A stretch of 23,861 nt of DNA from JAVWGW01 sp036651575 (GTDB lineage: Bacteria > Actinomycetota > Coriobacteriia > Coriobacteriales > Eggerthellaceae), in assembly GCA_036651575.1 (NCBI GenBank), contig JAVVXN010000024.1, positions 1-23,861 of the forward strand, read 5' to 3'. Position 1 is the first letter of the stretch. Each line of letters begins with the position of its first letter. A program made the position numbers and the translations under genes. The notes under the pieces are model-generated. The model was not told where the DNA came from and made no database searches. It saw only the letters and a list, made by a program, of their open reading frames with translations. Below, one piece after another: positions 6,798 to 21,661 of this stretch.

Positions 6798-8312
6798 TTA
6801 CTTCGCTTGTTCTGCCAGGGCCTGTCCGACGCACAGACCGAAGGCCGCCGCGCTGGTCAGGCCTGCAAGGCTTCCGTTTGCGCATGCCCCGCAGCAGTAT
6901 ACGTTGGCTATCGGTGTACCGTTTTCGTCAAGCAGCTGTCCGTTTTCGTTTGTCTTGGCACCACCGAGTGTTTGGTAGCGCTTGGGAAATTGCTTGACGG
7001 CGTAATACGGTGCCGCTAAAGATTTCAAAAAGCGAGCTCGTCCCTCTTCGGCGTCCTTTTTTTCTGCGACGTTGCGATCCCAGGCGGCAAACGTTGCCTT
7101 AAGCGTGTCGGCAGCGATATTGGTGGCATTTGCCAGATCGTCAAGGGTGTCAAAAGGTCCGACTTTGCGCGCAGCACTTTTTTTGAGATTTTTTGCTAAA
7201 TTGCTTGCCTGGGTGCTTTCCAGCAACTGTTTGTCAAAAATGGTCCACCAGTATCCCAGGCCGTCGTTTTGGCAGCGGTTTGCCGCGGCGTGACGGTTGT
7301 CTTCGGGGGCAAAGCGATTGCCAAACGGGTTGACGTGCACTACGGGCCCAAAAAGCCCCCAGGCAGACGCGTTGGGCACATCTCCGATCAAATCGGCAGT
7401 GCGATCCATGCTGGCAAGCTGGCCGCCAAGGTTTTTACAGAGCAAGTGTCCTTCGCCTGCGGAATGGGTGGTTAAGCAGCCTATTTCTGCCTGACTGGGC
7501 GTGTAGGCGGTAACCATTTCCTGATTGCAGGCAAACCCCCCGGTTGCCATGACGATCTTGTTTGCCCGAACATCGAGGAAGTCACCTGTTTTTTGGGAAT
7601 GCAGGCGCATGCCGATAACGGACGCGTGCTTGTCGACGATAAAGGCGATGGCTCGCATACCCAGCTTCGTGGTCAGACCCTGGTTTGCCAGGTTGTCGCG
7701 CAAAGGCGCTAAAACACTTTCCAGATCACCGATGCCTCCTTCGGGAAGCAAGATATCGGAAGGAACTCCCTGGCTCATGCCGGCTGCGGGGTTGGCAAAT
7801 TTGGCACCATACTGGGAGCTGACGCGGTTGATCCATTGCGTCTGTAGCGAGAAAAGCTTTTTTTGAAAGGGAAGATCCGCCGCTGGAATAGCCGCTTTCA
7901 GTTCGGTTTCGCGCCCCGGCCAAGCCTGATCGACCGTAAGCGAGATGCCCGCTTTTTGCTGGATATCGCTTCCCACTACCGAAAAAAGGCCGTTGGAGAG
8001 AAAGCTTTCTCCCCCTAAAAGGTCTTGCTTATCAACGAGCATGACCGTCATTTTTGCTTCAAGCGGGTCGATGGCGGCCGAAAATCCCGCGATGCCGCTT
8101 CCGATGATCAGCACGTCAAACTTCGAGGTGAAGTTGACGGCGGCCGACCCGAAAAGAACATCGCCCCCATCGGTTTCGCTGGTGGTCTTGGCAACGGTTG
8201 TGTTGACGGCCTGCGTGACCGAACAGCCCGAAATAACGCCGCCTGCTACCAGCACCCCGGCGCTGAGTCCAAAGGCTTTAAGGAAATCGCGACGTTTCAT
8301 ATTGGATTCCAC
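6798..8312 (-). CDS. FAD-dependent oxidoreductase (fumarate reductase/flavocytochrome c type), Tat lipoprotein, copy A
   Basis: Exported flavin reductase of the large family that reduces activated double bonds and related acceptors in anaerobic respiration; the acceptor is unknown. The 504-residue product opens MESNMKRRDFLKAFGLSAGV with an RRDFLK Tat motif, then a lipobox ISGC, so it is a probable Tat lipoprotein. FAD binding: DVLIIGSGIAGFSAA (GxGxxG), LVDKQDLLGG, IVMATGGFACNQEM, THSAGEGH and ANVYCCGAC. There is no CxxCH heme motif and no FMN domain, so electrons must come from a separate donor. The canonical HHTMGG reads RYQTLGG and the NRLGG arginine is absent, so fumarate is unlikely. Start is GTG with AAAGGAGG 6 bases upstream. 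A strong terminator separates it from copy B, so it has its own transcript. Confidence 0.9.
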   Translation of the reverse strand: MESNMKRRDFLKAFGLSAGVLVAGGVISGCSVTQAVNTTVAKTTSETDGGDVLFGSAAVNFTSKFDVLIIGSGIAGFSAAIDPLEAKMTVMLVDKQDLLGGESFLSNGLFSVVGSDIQQKAGISLTVDQAWPGRETELKAAIPAADLPFQKKLFSLQTQWINRVSSQYGAKFANPAAGMSQGVPSDILLPEGGIGDLESVLAPLRDNLANQGLTTKLGMRAIAFIVDKHASVIGMRLHSQKTGDFLDVRANKIVMATGGFACNQEMVTAYTPSQAEIGCLTTHSAGEGHLLCKNLGGQLASMDRTADLIGDVPNASAWGLFGPVVHVNPFGNRFAPEDNRHAAANRCQNDGLGYWWTIFDKQLLESTQASNLAKNLKKSAARKVGPFDTLDDLANATNIAADTLKATFAAWDRNVAEKKDAEEGRARFLKSLAAPYYAVKQFPKRYQTLGGAKTNENGQLLDENGTPIANVYCCGACANGSLAGLTSAAAFGLCVGQALAEQAK

Positions 8313-8368
8313 CGATATCCTCCTTTGGGCGCACCGTGCGGGGCGCGGTCAGCTGACGTATAGCTGCG

Positions 8369-8377
8369 ATGATAACA
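8369..8377 (-). promoter_or_regulatory. Extended -10 promoter of flavin reductase copy A
   Basis: Reverse-strand TGT-TATCAT with the hexamer at plus 8369-8374; -35 is poor. Nearby are a perfect 8-bp palindrome TCAGCTGA (8349-8356), CGCAC-C-GTGCG (8330-8340) and an 8-bp inverted repeat GCGCACCG/CGGTGCGC (8329-8336 and 8385-8392) that flanks the promoter. These are candidate regulator sites in a leader of about 50 bases. Confidence 0.5.
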
Positions 8378-8437
8378 GGAAGAGCGGTGCGCTATGTGGC
8401 TGAATTGGTTGCTTTTCATGGCAATGTGGTGTGCATC

Positions 8438-8479
8438 AAAAAAAGGCAGACGGAGCACGCTGGTGTGGCTCCGTCTGCC
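8438..8479 (-). terminator. Rho-independent terminator of flavin reductase copy B
   Basis: A perfect 12-bp stem GGCAGACGGAGC / GCTCCGTCTGCC (8445-8456 and 8468-8479) with an 11-base loop. On the reverse strand it is followed by seven T (plus-strand A at 8438-8444). It ends copy B 60 bases after its stop. On the plus strand no T-run follows, so it acts one way. Confidence 0.92.
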
Positions 8480-8539
8480 GTGCTACCCAAAGCGTTGATG
8501 CAAGCGCGAGGAGGGGGTTGAGCTGCTTGCGTAAAACGC

Positions 8540-9817
8540 CTAGGCTTTTAAGGCTGCAACAACCGCTTTACCCGAAATCAAACCGGAAGCAGCGTTGGGC
8601 GAAAGATCGCTTCCGCTGTCGGCAACCGTTGAGCCGCAGCAGTACACGTTGGCAATCGGCTTGTTGTCTTTGTCGACAAGCTGGCTTTCCGTGGTGACCT
8701 TGAGTCCGCCGTGGGTCTTGTAGCGATAGGGGAAGTGTTTCATGGCGTAAAACGGTGCGGCAAGGGACTGCAAGAACAACTTTTTCTTGAATTCAGTGTC
8801 TTCGCCCGCCGCGACCATGGCATCATAGGTTTCAAAGGTGGTTTTCAAGGTGTCTGCGGGTACGTCCATCGCGGCAGCGAGTTCTTCAAGCGTGTTGCAC
8901 GGGCCGACCAAGCGATCGGCGTTGCTCTTCATGTTGAGGGCAACGTTCCATTTCTGGCTGCCGTCGATCAGCTGATTGTCGAAAATGCTCCACCAAAAAC
9001 CCAGGCCAAGCTTGGTCGCAACGTCCGGTGAATCGTGGCTTTGATCTTCTTTGATAAAGCGACGACCCTGCGGGGTGATCTGCACATTCGGGCCGAAGTA
9101 ACCCCAAACGGTAACCTGCGCCAAGTCGCTCATCAGGTTTGCTTCCATGTCCATGCGATTGTATACGCCGCCAAGTGCCTTGCACAATTGATGGCCTTCA
9201 CCCATGGAGTTGACGGTCAAAGGACCCTTGGTTGCCTGTGCGGGGAGGTAGGCGGAAACCATTTCCTGGTTGCAGGAAAATCCGCCGGTGGCGACGATGA
9301 TTTTTTTCGCCTTGATGTCGACTGAGCCGCCTTTTTTCTCGTCGTTGAAGCGGACTCCGATGGGGGCGCCCTGAGCGTCGACGATGAAGTTGGTGGCACG
9401 CAGGCTCAGTTTGAACGTGACGCCTTTTTTCTCAAGNNNNNNNNNNNNNNNNNNNNNNNNNNNNNNNNNNNNNNNNNNNNNNNNNNNNNNNNNNNNNNNN
9501 NNNNNNNNNNNNNNNNNNNNNNNNNNNNNNNNNNNNTCGCCGCCGATGCGTTCAAGCTTGTCGACGAGCATGACCTTATGCCCGGCCTCGACGGGATCCA
9601 TCGCAGCTGACATGCCCGCGATACCGGTGCCCAAGATCAGCACTTCGGTTTCTTCGGTAAAGTTGACAGGGGTGTATCCGACCAGCTGCTCGGCGGTTTG
9701 CCCCTTGCTTGAGCCCGACCCTGCAGCACAGCCGGCAAGTGCGCCGCCCGCAACGACAACGGCGGCCGAAGCTCCCGCCATTTTCAAAAAGTCACGACGT
9801 CCTAATTTTGCTTCCAT
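8540..9817 (-). CDS. FAD-dependent oxidoreductase, Tat lipoprotein, copy B (interrupted by assembly gap)
   Basis: Paralogue of copy A and similar along its length. MEAKLGRRDFLKMAGASAAV carries the Tat motif RRDFLK, and LAGC is the lipobox. FAD motifs: EVLILGTGIAGMSAAMDPVE, LVDKLERIGG, KIIVATGGFSCNQEM, NSMGEGH and ANVYCCGS. It has no heme or FMN domain. The active-site region reads RYKTHGG instead of HHTMGG, and the NRLGG arginine is absent. The acid-base arginine region reads RRFIKEDQSHDSPD. The substrate is therefore not inferable. 100 N (9437-9536) fall right after LERIGG; the frame happens to stay open, but by comparison with copy A about 75 residues are missing, so the true protein is near 500 aa. 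Start: GGAGG lies 9 bases before the ATG at 9817; a TTG at 9838 lies upstream of that RBS and is rejected. Confidence 0.88.
   Translation of the reverse strand: MEAKLGRRDFLKMAGASAAVVVAGGALAGCAAGSGSSKGQTAEQLVGYTPVNFTEETEVLILGTGIAGMSAAMDPVEAGHKVMLVDKLERIGGXXXXXXXXXXXXXXXXXXXXXXXXXXXXXXXXXXLEKKGVTFKLSLRATNFIVDAQGAPIGVRFNDEKKGGSVDIKAKKIIVATGGFSCNQEMVSAYLPAQATKGPLTVNSMGEGHQLCKALGGVYNRMDMEANLMSDLAQVTVWGYFGPNVQITPQGRRFIKEDQSHDSPDVATKLGLGFWWSIFDNQLIDGSQKWNVALNMKSNADRLVGPCNTLEELAAAMDVPADTLKTTFETYDAMVAAGEDTEFKKKLFLQSLAAPFYAMKHFPYRYKTHGGLKVTTESQLVDKDNKPIANVYCCGSTVADSGSDLSPNAASGLISGKAVVAALKA
9437..9536. other. Assembly gap (100 N)
   Basis: Exactly 100 N, the usual placeholder for a gap of unknown length, inside flavin reductase copy B. 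Copy A has about 109 residues between the equivalent flanking motifs (GG of the FAD motif and the GLTTKLGMRA region), while the N-run supplies about 34. The real gap is therefore probably near 325 bp. Confidence 0.95.
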
Positions 9818-9912
9818 GATGTATTCCCTCCGTAACAAAGTGTTGACAGTGCTCTTTTTGGCGCTTCTCCCTTGAGCGCGGAAAGAGGGTGCAGCGCGCT
9901 TGGGCGGTACAC

Positions 9913-9950
9913 CTGCTCAGCAGTGTAGGATTGCGCTGAAAACGTGTCAC
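9913..9950 (-). promoter_or_regulatory. Promoter of flavin reductase copy B with overlapping palindrome
   Basis: Reverse-strand GTGACA (9945-9950, 5 of 6 match), a 17-base spacer and TACACT (9922-9927). An 11-bp palindrome CTGCT-C-AGCAG (9913-9923) covers the end of the -10 and the predicted start, a good place for a repressor. The leader would be about 98 bases. Confidence 0.55.
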
Positions 9951-9984
9951 GGTCCGTTTTGGACTGTATTGCGTCATGCCTGTT

Positions 9985-9994
9985 CAAAGCTTTG
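9985..9994. promoter_or_regulatory. Palindrome between copy B and the LuxR gene, possible operator
   Basis: CAAAGCTTTG is a perfect 10-bp palindrome in the 292-bp divergent gap. It lies about 35 bp upstream of the copy B -35 and about 85 bp upstream of the LuxR -10. That is a plausible activator site for the LuxR regulator, but its use is inference; a 10-bp palindrome alone is weak evidence. Confidence 0.3.
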
Positions 9995-10076
9995 TTTTAA
10001 AAAATCCTTGCGCAGGGAGTTCGCGGCCCCTATGCTACCCCGTACCACCTTGTAAAAGATTGTCGGCTGTTTTTTT

Positions 10077-10105
10077 GCTATGATGAAACCTCGGGGAAGA
10101 GGAGG
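10077..10105 (+). promoter_or_regulatory. Promoter and ribosome binding site of the membrane-LuxR gene
   Basis: TGC-TATGAT with the hexamer at 10079-10084 is an extended -10, preceded by a run of seven T. The start of transcription would be near 10091. AGGAGG at 10100-10105 precedes the ATG at 10110. The upstream ATG at 10080 lies inside the -10 and cannot be the start. Confidence 0.6.
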
Positions 10106-10109
10106 GGAT

Positions 10110-11678
10110 ATGACGTCACGGCGCATCGGTGGATTGCCGTCGCTTCTCGGGCTGGTTTTTATTGCAGGCTACGGTCTGTTTCGGGGGGTTAATTCAAGCA
10201 GCTATCTTTCGGCGATGGCGTCGGTTGATGCCGCGTTTCTTTTTGTGCCCGATATCGGGTTCAACGTCGCGGTTGCTCTGTGCGTGATCTCCCTGTGTGC
10301 GGTGGTGGTCTTTGCTGGAGCAAAGGGCCGCCTTCCCGCATTTTCGATTCCTTATCGAGCACCGATTGCTCTGCTGCTTTTCTATTACCTTTTGGTTGTT
10401 TCAGGGGCGCTCTCCACCCTGCCTCCGGTGGCGGTTATGGCTCTTTCTTCTGCCAGCTTCGCGCTGTTTTCCGTGGCGCTTTCCCTTGCGTGGATCGAGC
10501 TTTTTGTGATGGAGAAGCCTTCGGCGATCATTACCCAGATTGCGGCGAGTATGGTGTTGTCGACGGTGTGTTCGTGGTTTTTAAAATCGCTGCCTCCCGC
10601 GACGCAGGCTCTCGTTTCGTGTGGATGCTTGTTTTTGGTCGGTGGCACTCTTTTTTACCTGCGGCGCATGTTGCCACTCGTTTTGGCGGAGGATGCCGTC
10701 TACTCCGATCCCGCGCACGCAACGCCGCTTAGGATCAAGGGTGCCCTGGGGGAGCTAAGCGATGCCTTCATCGCGTTTTTTGTGCTGGAGGCGGCGGTTG
10801 GCCTGGTTAATAGCTATATGCTGGCGGGCGAAATGGTTTTTGTCGGTGCGGATTCCGTTGCAAATATCGCGATGGCGGTGGCGGTCGTGCTATTTTGGGT
10901 GTGCGTCGTGGTGGCTCAGCGCATCCCGAAGGCGTCGACGGTGTTCCGCGTGGTGGCTCCGATGATTGCGGCAATGCTGGTGTTTGTGCCCTTTGTAAGC
11001 GATGCGTACAGTCGCGTGTTTACGGTGACGTTTCTTGCCAGCTATGATTTTATGGCGCTGCTGTTGACCTATCTTGTCGCTGTGGTGTGTCGCGAACGGC
11101 GGGTGTCAAGCTATGTGATCATGGCGATTGCTTTGGGCGGCTCACATCTGTTTTTGCTGATAGCTTTGCTTGCGGGTACAGCGGCCGGATCGTTTCAGGG
11201 GGGCTTTTTCGAAGAGGGCACCTCGATGCGCTTTTTGATGATTGTCGTGGCGGTTATCTACGCGCTTTCGTTGGTGCTCGTATTTTTCTCGCGCGACCGC
11301 AGGCGCAGGCGCCGGGTTCAAGATGTCGATGGTCTTGCTTCTTGCGAAGATTGTGAACGGGAAAAAGAAGCGCAAGATGGTGGGGGATCATTTAGCGAAC
11401 AGGCCTTTTGTGCCCCTGAAGAGCTTTCGGGCGAACAGGCATTGGGGGAAGTGTGCGCCCAGCTGTCCTGCGAATACGGCTTGACCGAACGCGAATCTGA
11501 GGTGCTCGAATATTTGGCGCGCGGGCGTTCGTGCTCTCATATCGCCGAAACGCTGGTCGTGTCGATAAACACGATTCGCGGGCACGTTCGCAACATCTAC
11601 GCCAAGCTCGACGTTCACAAGCGCCAGGAATTGATCGACTTGGTGGAGGCGCGCCAGTCGCTGCGTGCTTTGAAGTGA
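10110..11678 (+). CDS. LuxR-family regulator with N-terminal multi-pass membrane domain
   Basis: A 522-residue transcription factor. Residues about 1-400 are hydrophobic with roughly 12 membrane spans (for example SLLGLVFIAGYGLF, IALLLFYYLLVVSGAL, IAMAVAVVLFWVCVVVA, FLMIVVAVIYALSLVLVFF), then an arginine-rich stop (RDRRRRRRVQ) and a charged linker. Residues about 458-512 are a LuxR/GerE helix-turn-helix: LTERESEVLEYLARGRSCSH then IAETLVVSINTIRGHVRNIY. This architecture is common in Eggerthellaceae, usually next to the flavin reductase it is thought to control in response to an extracytoplasmic or membrane-soluble substrate. Here it is divergent from reductase copy B, so copy B and perhaps copy A are likely targets (inference). 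Start set at 10110 by the RBS and promoter. Confidence 0.93.
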   Translation: MTSRRIGGLPSLLGLVFIAGYGLFRGVNSSSYLSAMASVDAAFLFVPDIGFNVAVALCVISLCAVVVFAGAKGRLPAFSIPYRAPIALLLFYYLLVVSGALSTLPPVAVMALSSASFALFSVALSLAWIELFVMEKPSAIITQIAASMVLSTVCSWFLKSLPPATQALVSCGCLFLVGGTLFYLRRMLPLVLAEDAVYSDPAHATPLRIKGALGELSDAFIAFFVLEAAVGLVNSYMLAGEMVFVGADSVANIAMAVAVVLFWVCVVVAQRIPKASTVFRVVAPMIAAMLVFVPFVSDAYSRVFTVTFLASYDFMALLLTYLVAVVCRERRVSSYVIMAIALGGSHLFLLIALLAGTAAGSFQGGFFEEGTSMRFLMIVVAVIYALSLVLVFFSRDRRRRRRVQDVDGLASCEDCEREKEAQDGGGSFSEQAFCAPEELSGEQALGEVCAQLSCEYGLTERESEVLEYLARGRSCSHIAETLVVSINTIRGHVRNIYAKLDVHKRQELIDLVEARQSLRALK

Positions 11679-11795
11679 TGCGCCTTTCCCTGTTGAAGCA
11701 CTCGGGTTTAGCGACGTTGTTCGCGCGTGCGTGCCGCATTACTTTTGTTAAAACTTTCCCGACAACGGCTTGTTGCCCCTCTTATTCGAGAGCTG

Positions 11796-11832
11796 CATAT
11801 GCTAGGATGAACGTTCAACGTATAAGCATATG
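11796..11832 (+). promoter_or_regulatory. Promoter of the GGDEF gene inside a nested dyad
   Basis: TGC-TAGGAT (hexamer 11803-11808) is an extended -10. It lies in a nested symmetry: outer arms CATATGC (11796-11802) and GCATATG (11826-11832), inner perfect palindrome TGAACGTTCA (11808-11817), with centres 1.5 bp apart. The inner palindrome covers the expected start of transcription. The remaining part of the 11679-11857 gap shows no terminator for the LuxR gene. Confidence 0.5.
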
Positions 11833-11857
11833 AGACAACGTAACGGCGGGCTGTTCA

Positions 11858-13399
11858 ATGAAAACTGATCCCAGTGCGGGCGTGCCTCATTTCCCGCCGG
11901 TTCGGAAAACTGAAGAATTTGTCGAGGTCTCTTTGGCCGCCGATGGGTGCGCGGTTCTTAAAAAGAATCTCGATCAATCGAACGCTCTGATTCGTATGCT
12001 TTCGTTTTGCGAAGATGGCACCCAAATCGACCGGTCGCTGCGGGTGGCGCGCATCGGCATTAAAAGCAACTTCAACGATGAATGGTGCACGTTTTATCGC
12101 ATCAGCGATTCGCTTTGCGCCCTACTGGGCTACACCTACGATGAATTTATGGAAATGAGCGGGGGCACCGCGGCTGGCGCGGTCTATCCCCCCGATTTGC
12201 CGGGGGCGATGTCGGTTTGTAAGCGCTGCTTTGAGCACGGCAATGAATATCACACAGAATATCGCATTCAGAAAAAAGACGGCACGTTGTTGTGGGTCAC
12301 GGATAGTGGCTATAAGACGCTGGCCGAAAATGGTGACGAAGTCGTGTTCGGCGTTGTCGTCGACATTTCCGAAGACAAAGAAATGCTTGAACGCCTGCGT
12401 ATCGAACGCGAGCGCTACGAAATCGTGGCAGAGCTTTCCGACGATATCATCTACGAATACGATGTTCGCAAAGATACCCTTGAAGTGTTTTCCTCGAAGT
12501 TGGAGATTTTTGAAGGCCTCCCCTCGAAAAAAGGCGTGTTCAACTTCTTTTTGCGCGATTATATTCCGGAAGGAAAGCTGATTTTCCCCGAAGATAAGCC
12601 CCTTTTTATAGCGGATTTAACCCGGATGGTTGAGGGCGGCGAGGCGGGCGCCTCACACTGTTTCGAGTATCGTCTTCGACTGCAAAGTAATCGATCGGAG
12701 CTTTTTTTCGACGAAAGCCAATACACGCCCTGCCGCATTTTGGTCAGACGCATTTTCGATGGCGATAACAAGGTGGTCAAGCTGGTGGGGAAGGCCCTCG
12801 ATATTTCTTCAGAATCTCTGCTGCGATACCAGTCCTCGACCGATTCTTTGACCGGCGCCTATAATCGGTCGTATTTCCGCAAGGAAATCGAGGCGTATGG
12901 ACAGGCGAAATCGCCCGATCTTTTGTTTGCGGTGCTGCTTTTTGACGTTGACTTTTTCAAGACGGTCAACGATGCCTATGGGCATGTGGCGGGAGACCAG
13001 ATGTTGGTCGAGTTGGTCAATCTTTCGCGGCAGCTCTTTCGTCGCACCGACATCATCGCGCGTCTTGGCGGCGATGAGTTCGTGGTGCTGATGCGCGATA
13101 TCTACGACGAACAGATCGTGCGAGAAAAAACTGAGATGCTGCTGGTGCACTTTAAGCGGTTTGCAGAAGATGCCGGCTACCCCGATGCCATCAGTCTCAG
13201 CGTCGGAGTGGTTATCACCGATGAAAACAACGCGACGTTTTCTCAGCTGTATCAACAGGCCGATATCGCTCTCTATAACGCCAAGGCGCGAGGAAAAGAT
13301 CGCGCGGTGCTCTATGAGGCGAACATGACCCATCCCGTGTTTACCTATGATGACGCTTTTTCCCGGCAAGTAAACGAAGTGGTTCGTTTCGACGACTAA
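11858..13399 (+). CDS. Cytosolic PAS-GGDEF diguanylate cyclase
   Basis: Makes cyclic di-GMP from two GTP. The 513-residue product has no signal peptide or membrane helix. Residues about 75-180 form a PAS domain (FYRISDSLCALLGYTYDEFM ... VVFGVVVDISEDKEM). Residues about 185-320 are a second PAS-like region (YEIVAELSDDIIYEYDVRKD ... VGKALDISSES). The GGDEF domain follows: DSLTGAYNRSYF, LFDVDFFKTVNDAYGHVAGD, then RLGGDEF with GGDEF at 404-408. An RxxD product-inhibition site is present five residues before it (R395-D398, RRTD), so the enzyme should be active and feedback-inhibited. The sensed signal is unknown. RBS GGCGGG lies 7 bases before the ATG. No EAL or HD-GYP partner is in the window. 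Confidence 0.93.
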   Translation: MKTDPSAGVPHFPPVRKTEEFVEVSLAADGCAVLKKNLDQSNALIRMLSFCEDGTQIDRSLRVARIGIKSNFNDEWCTFYRISDSLCALLGYTYDEFMEMSGGTAAGAVYPPDLPGAMSVCKRCFEHGNEYHTEYRIQKKDGTLLWVTDSGYKTLAENGDEVVFGVVVDISEDKEMLERLRIERERYEIVAELSDDIIYEYDVRKDTLEVFSSKLEIFEGLPSKKGVFNFFLRDYIPEGKLIFPEDKPLFIADLTRMVEGGEAGASHCFEYRLRLQSNRSELFFDESQYTPCRILVRRIFDGDNKVVKLVGKALDISSESLLRYQSSTDSLTGAYNRSYFRKEIEAYGQAKSPDLLFAVLLFDVDFFKTVNDAYGHVAGDQMLVELVNLSRQLFRRTDIIARLGGDEFVVLMRDIYDEQIVREKTEMLLVHFKRFAEDAGYPDAISLSVGVVITDENNATFSQLYQQADIALYNAKARGKDRAVLYEANMTHPVFTYDDAFSRQVNEVVRFDD

Positions 13400-13441
13400 T
13401 GCCGAAAAGGTTGTTTTCTGCGCGAGATACCCCCGGAAAGC

Positions 13442-13516
13442 TAAAAATTTATTTTCTCGAAATCCCTGATGGGACTGTGAATCAACAGAATATTTCCATA
13501 CTTCGTAAAAATTTAT
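13442..13516. repeat. Direct repeat of an A/T tract upstream of rpoB
   Basis: TAAAAATTTAT occurs at 13442-13452 and again at 13506-13516, offset by 64 bp (about six helical turns). The second copy ends just before the -35 of the rpoB promoter, at about -47 to -37, the usual place of an UP element bound by the alpha C-terminal domain. Confidence 0.6.
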
Positions 13517-13517
13517 C

Positions 13518-13569
13518 TTTACAAGAGGTATCTTCCGTAGTATTTTTAGAAATTGCGACTTTTTCGCAA
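13518..13569 (+). promoter_or_regulatory. rpoB promoter and 5' leader hairpin
   Basis: TTTACA (13518-13523, 5 of 6), 17-base spacer, TATTTT (13541-13546, 4 of 6), with A/T-rich DNA upstream. Predicted start is near 13553. A perfect 6-bp hairpin TTGCGA-CTTTT-TCGCAA (13553-13569) begins at that point, so the transcript would start with a stem-loop, in a leader of about 50 bases. Confidence 0.65.
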
Positions 13570-13602
13570 ATCTACTGATTCGCATGAAGGAGGAAAAACC
13601 TC

Positions 13603-21600
<7,998 letters not shown>

Positions 21601-21613
21601 TTTCGAACAGGGT

Positions 21614-21638
21614 GGGGTGCGCCGTTGCGGTGCACCCC
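21614..21638 (+). other. Strong RNA hairpin between rpoC and hisE, no T-run
   Basis: GGGGTGCGCCG - TTG - CGGTGCACCCC forms an 11-bp stem with one G-U pair and a 3-base loop. It starts 14 bases after the rpoC stop and ends 24 bases before hisE. No T-run follows (GCATTCGAG), so it is not a canonical intrinsic terminator. It could be a processing or stability element, or a partial terminator that lowers hisE-glmM expression. Confidence 0.6.
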
Positions 21639-21661
21639 GCATTCGAGAATAGAGGGTAGTT

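Noticed and set aside
6744..7019. 91-residue plus frame with GTAGGAAGT before its ATG
   Set aside because: It runs antisense into flavin reductase copy A, and its product shows no domain; the RBS-like bases are probably chance.
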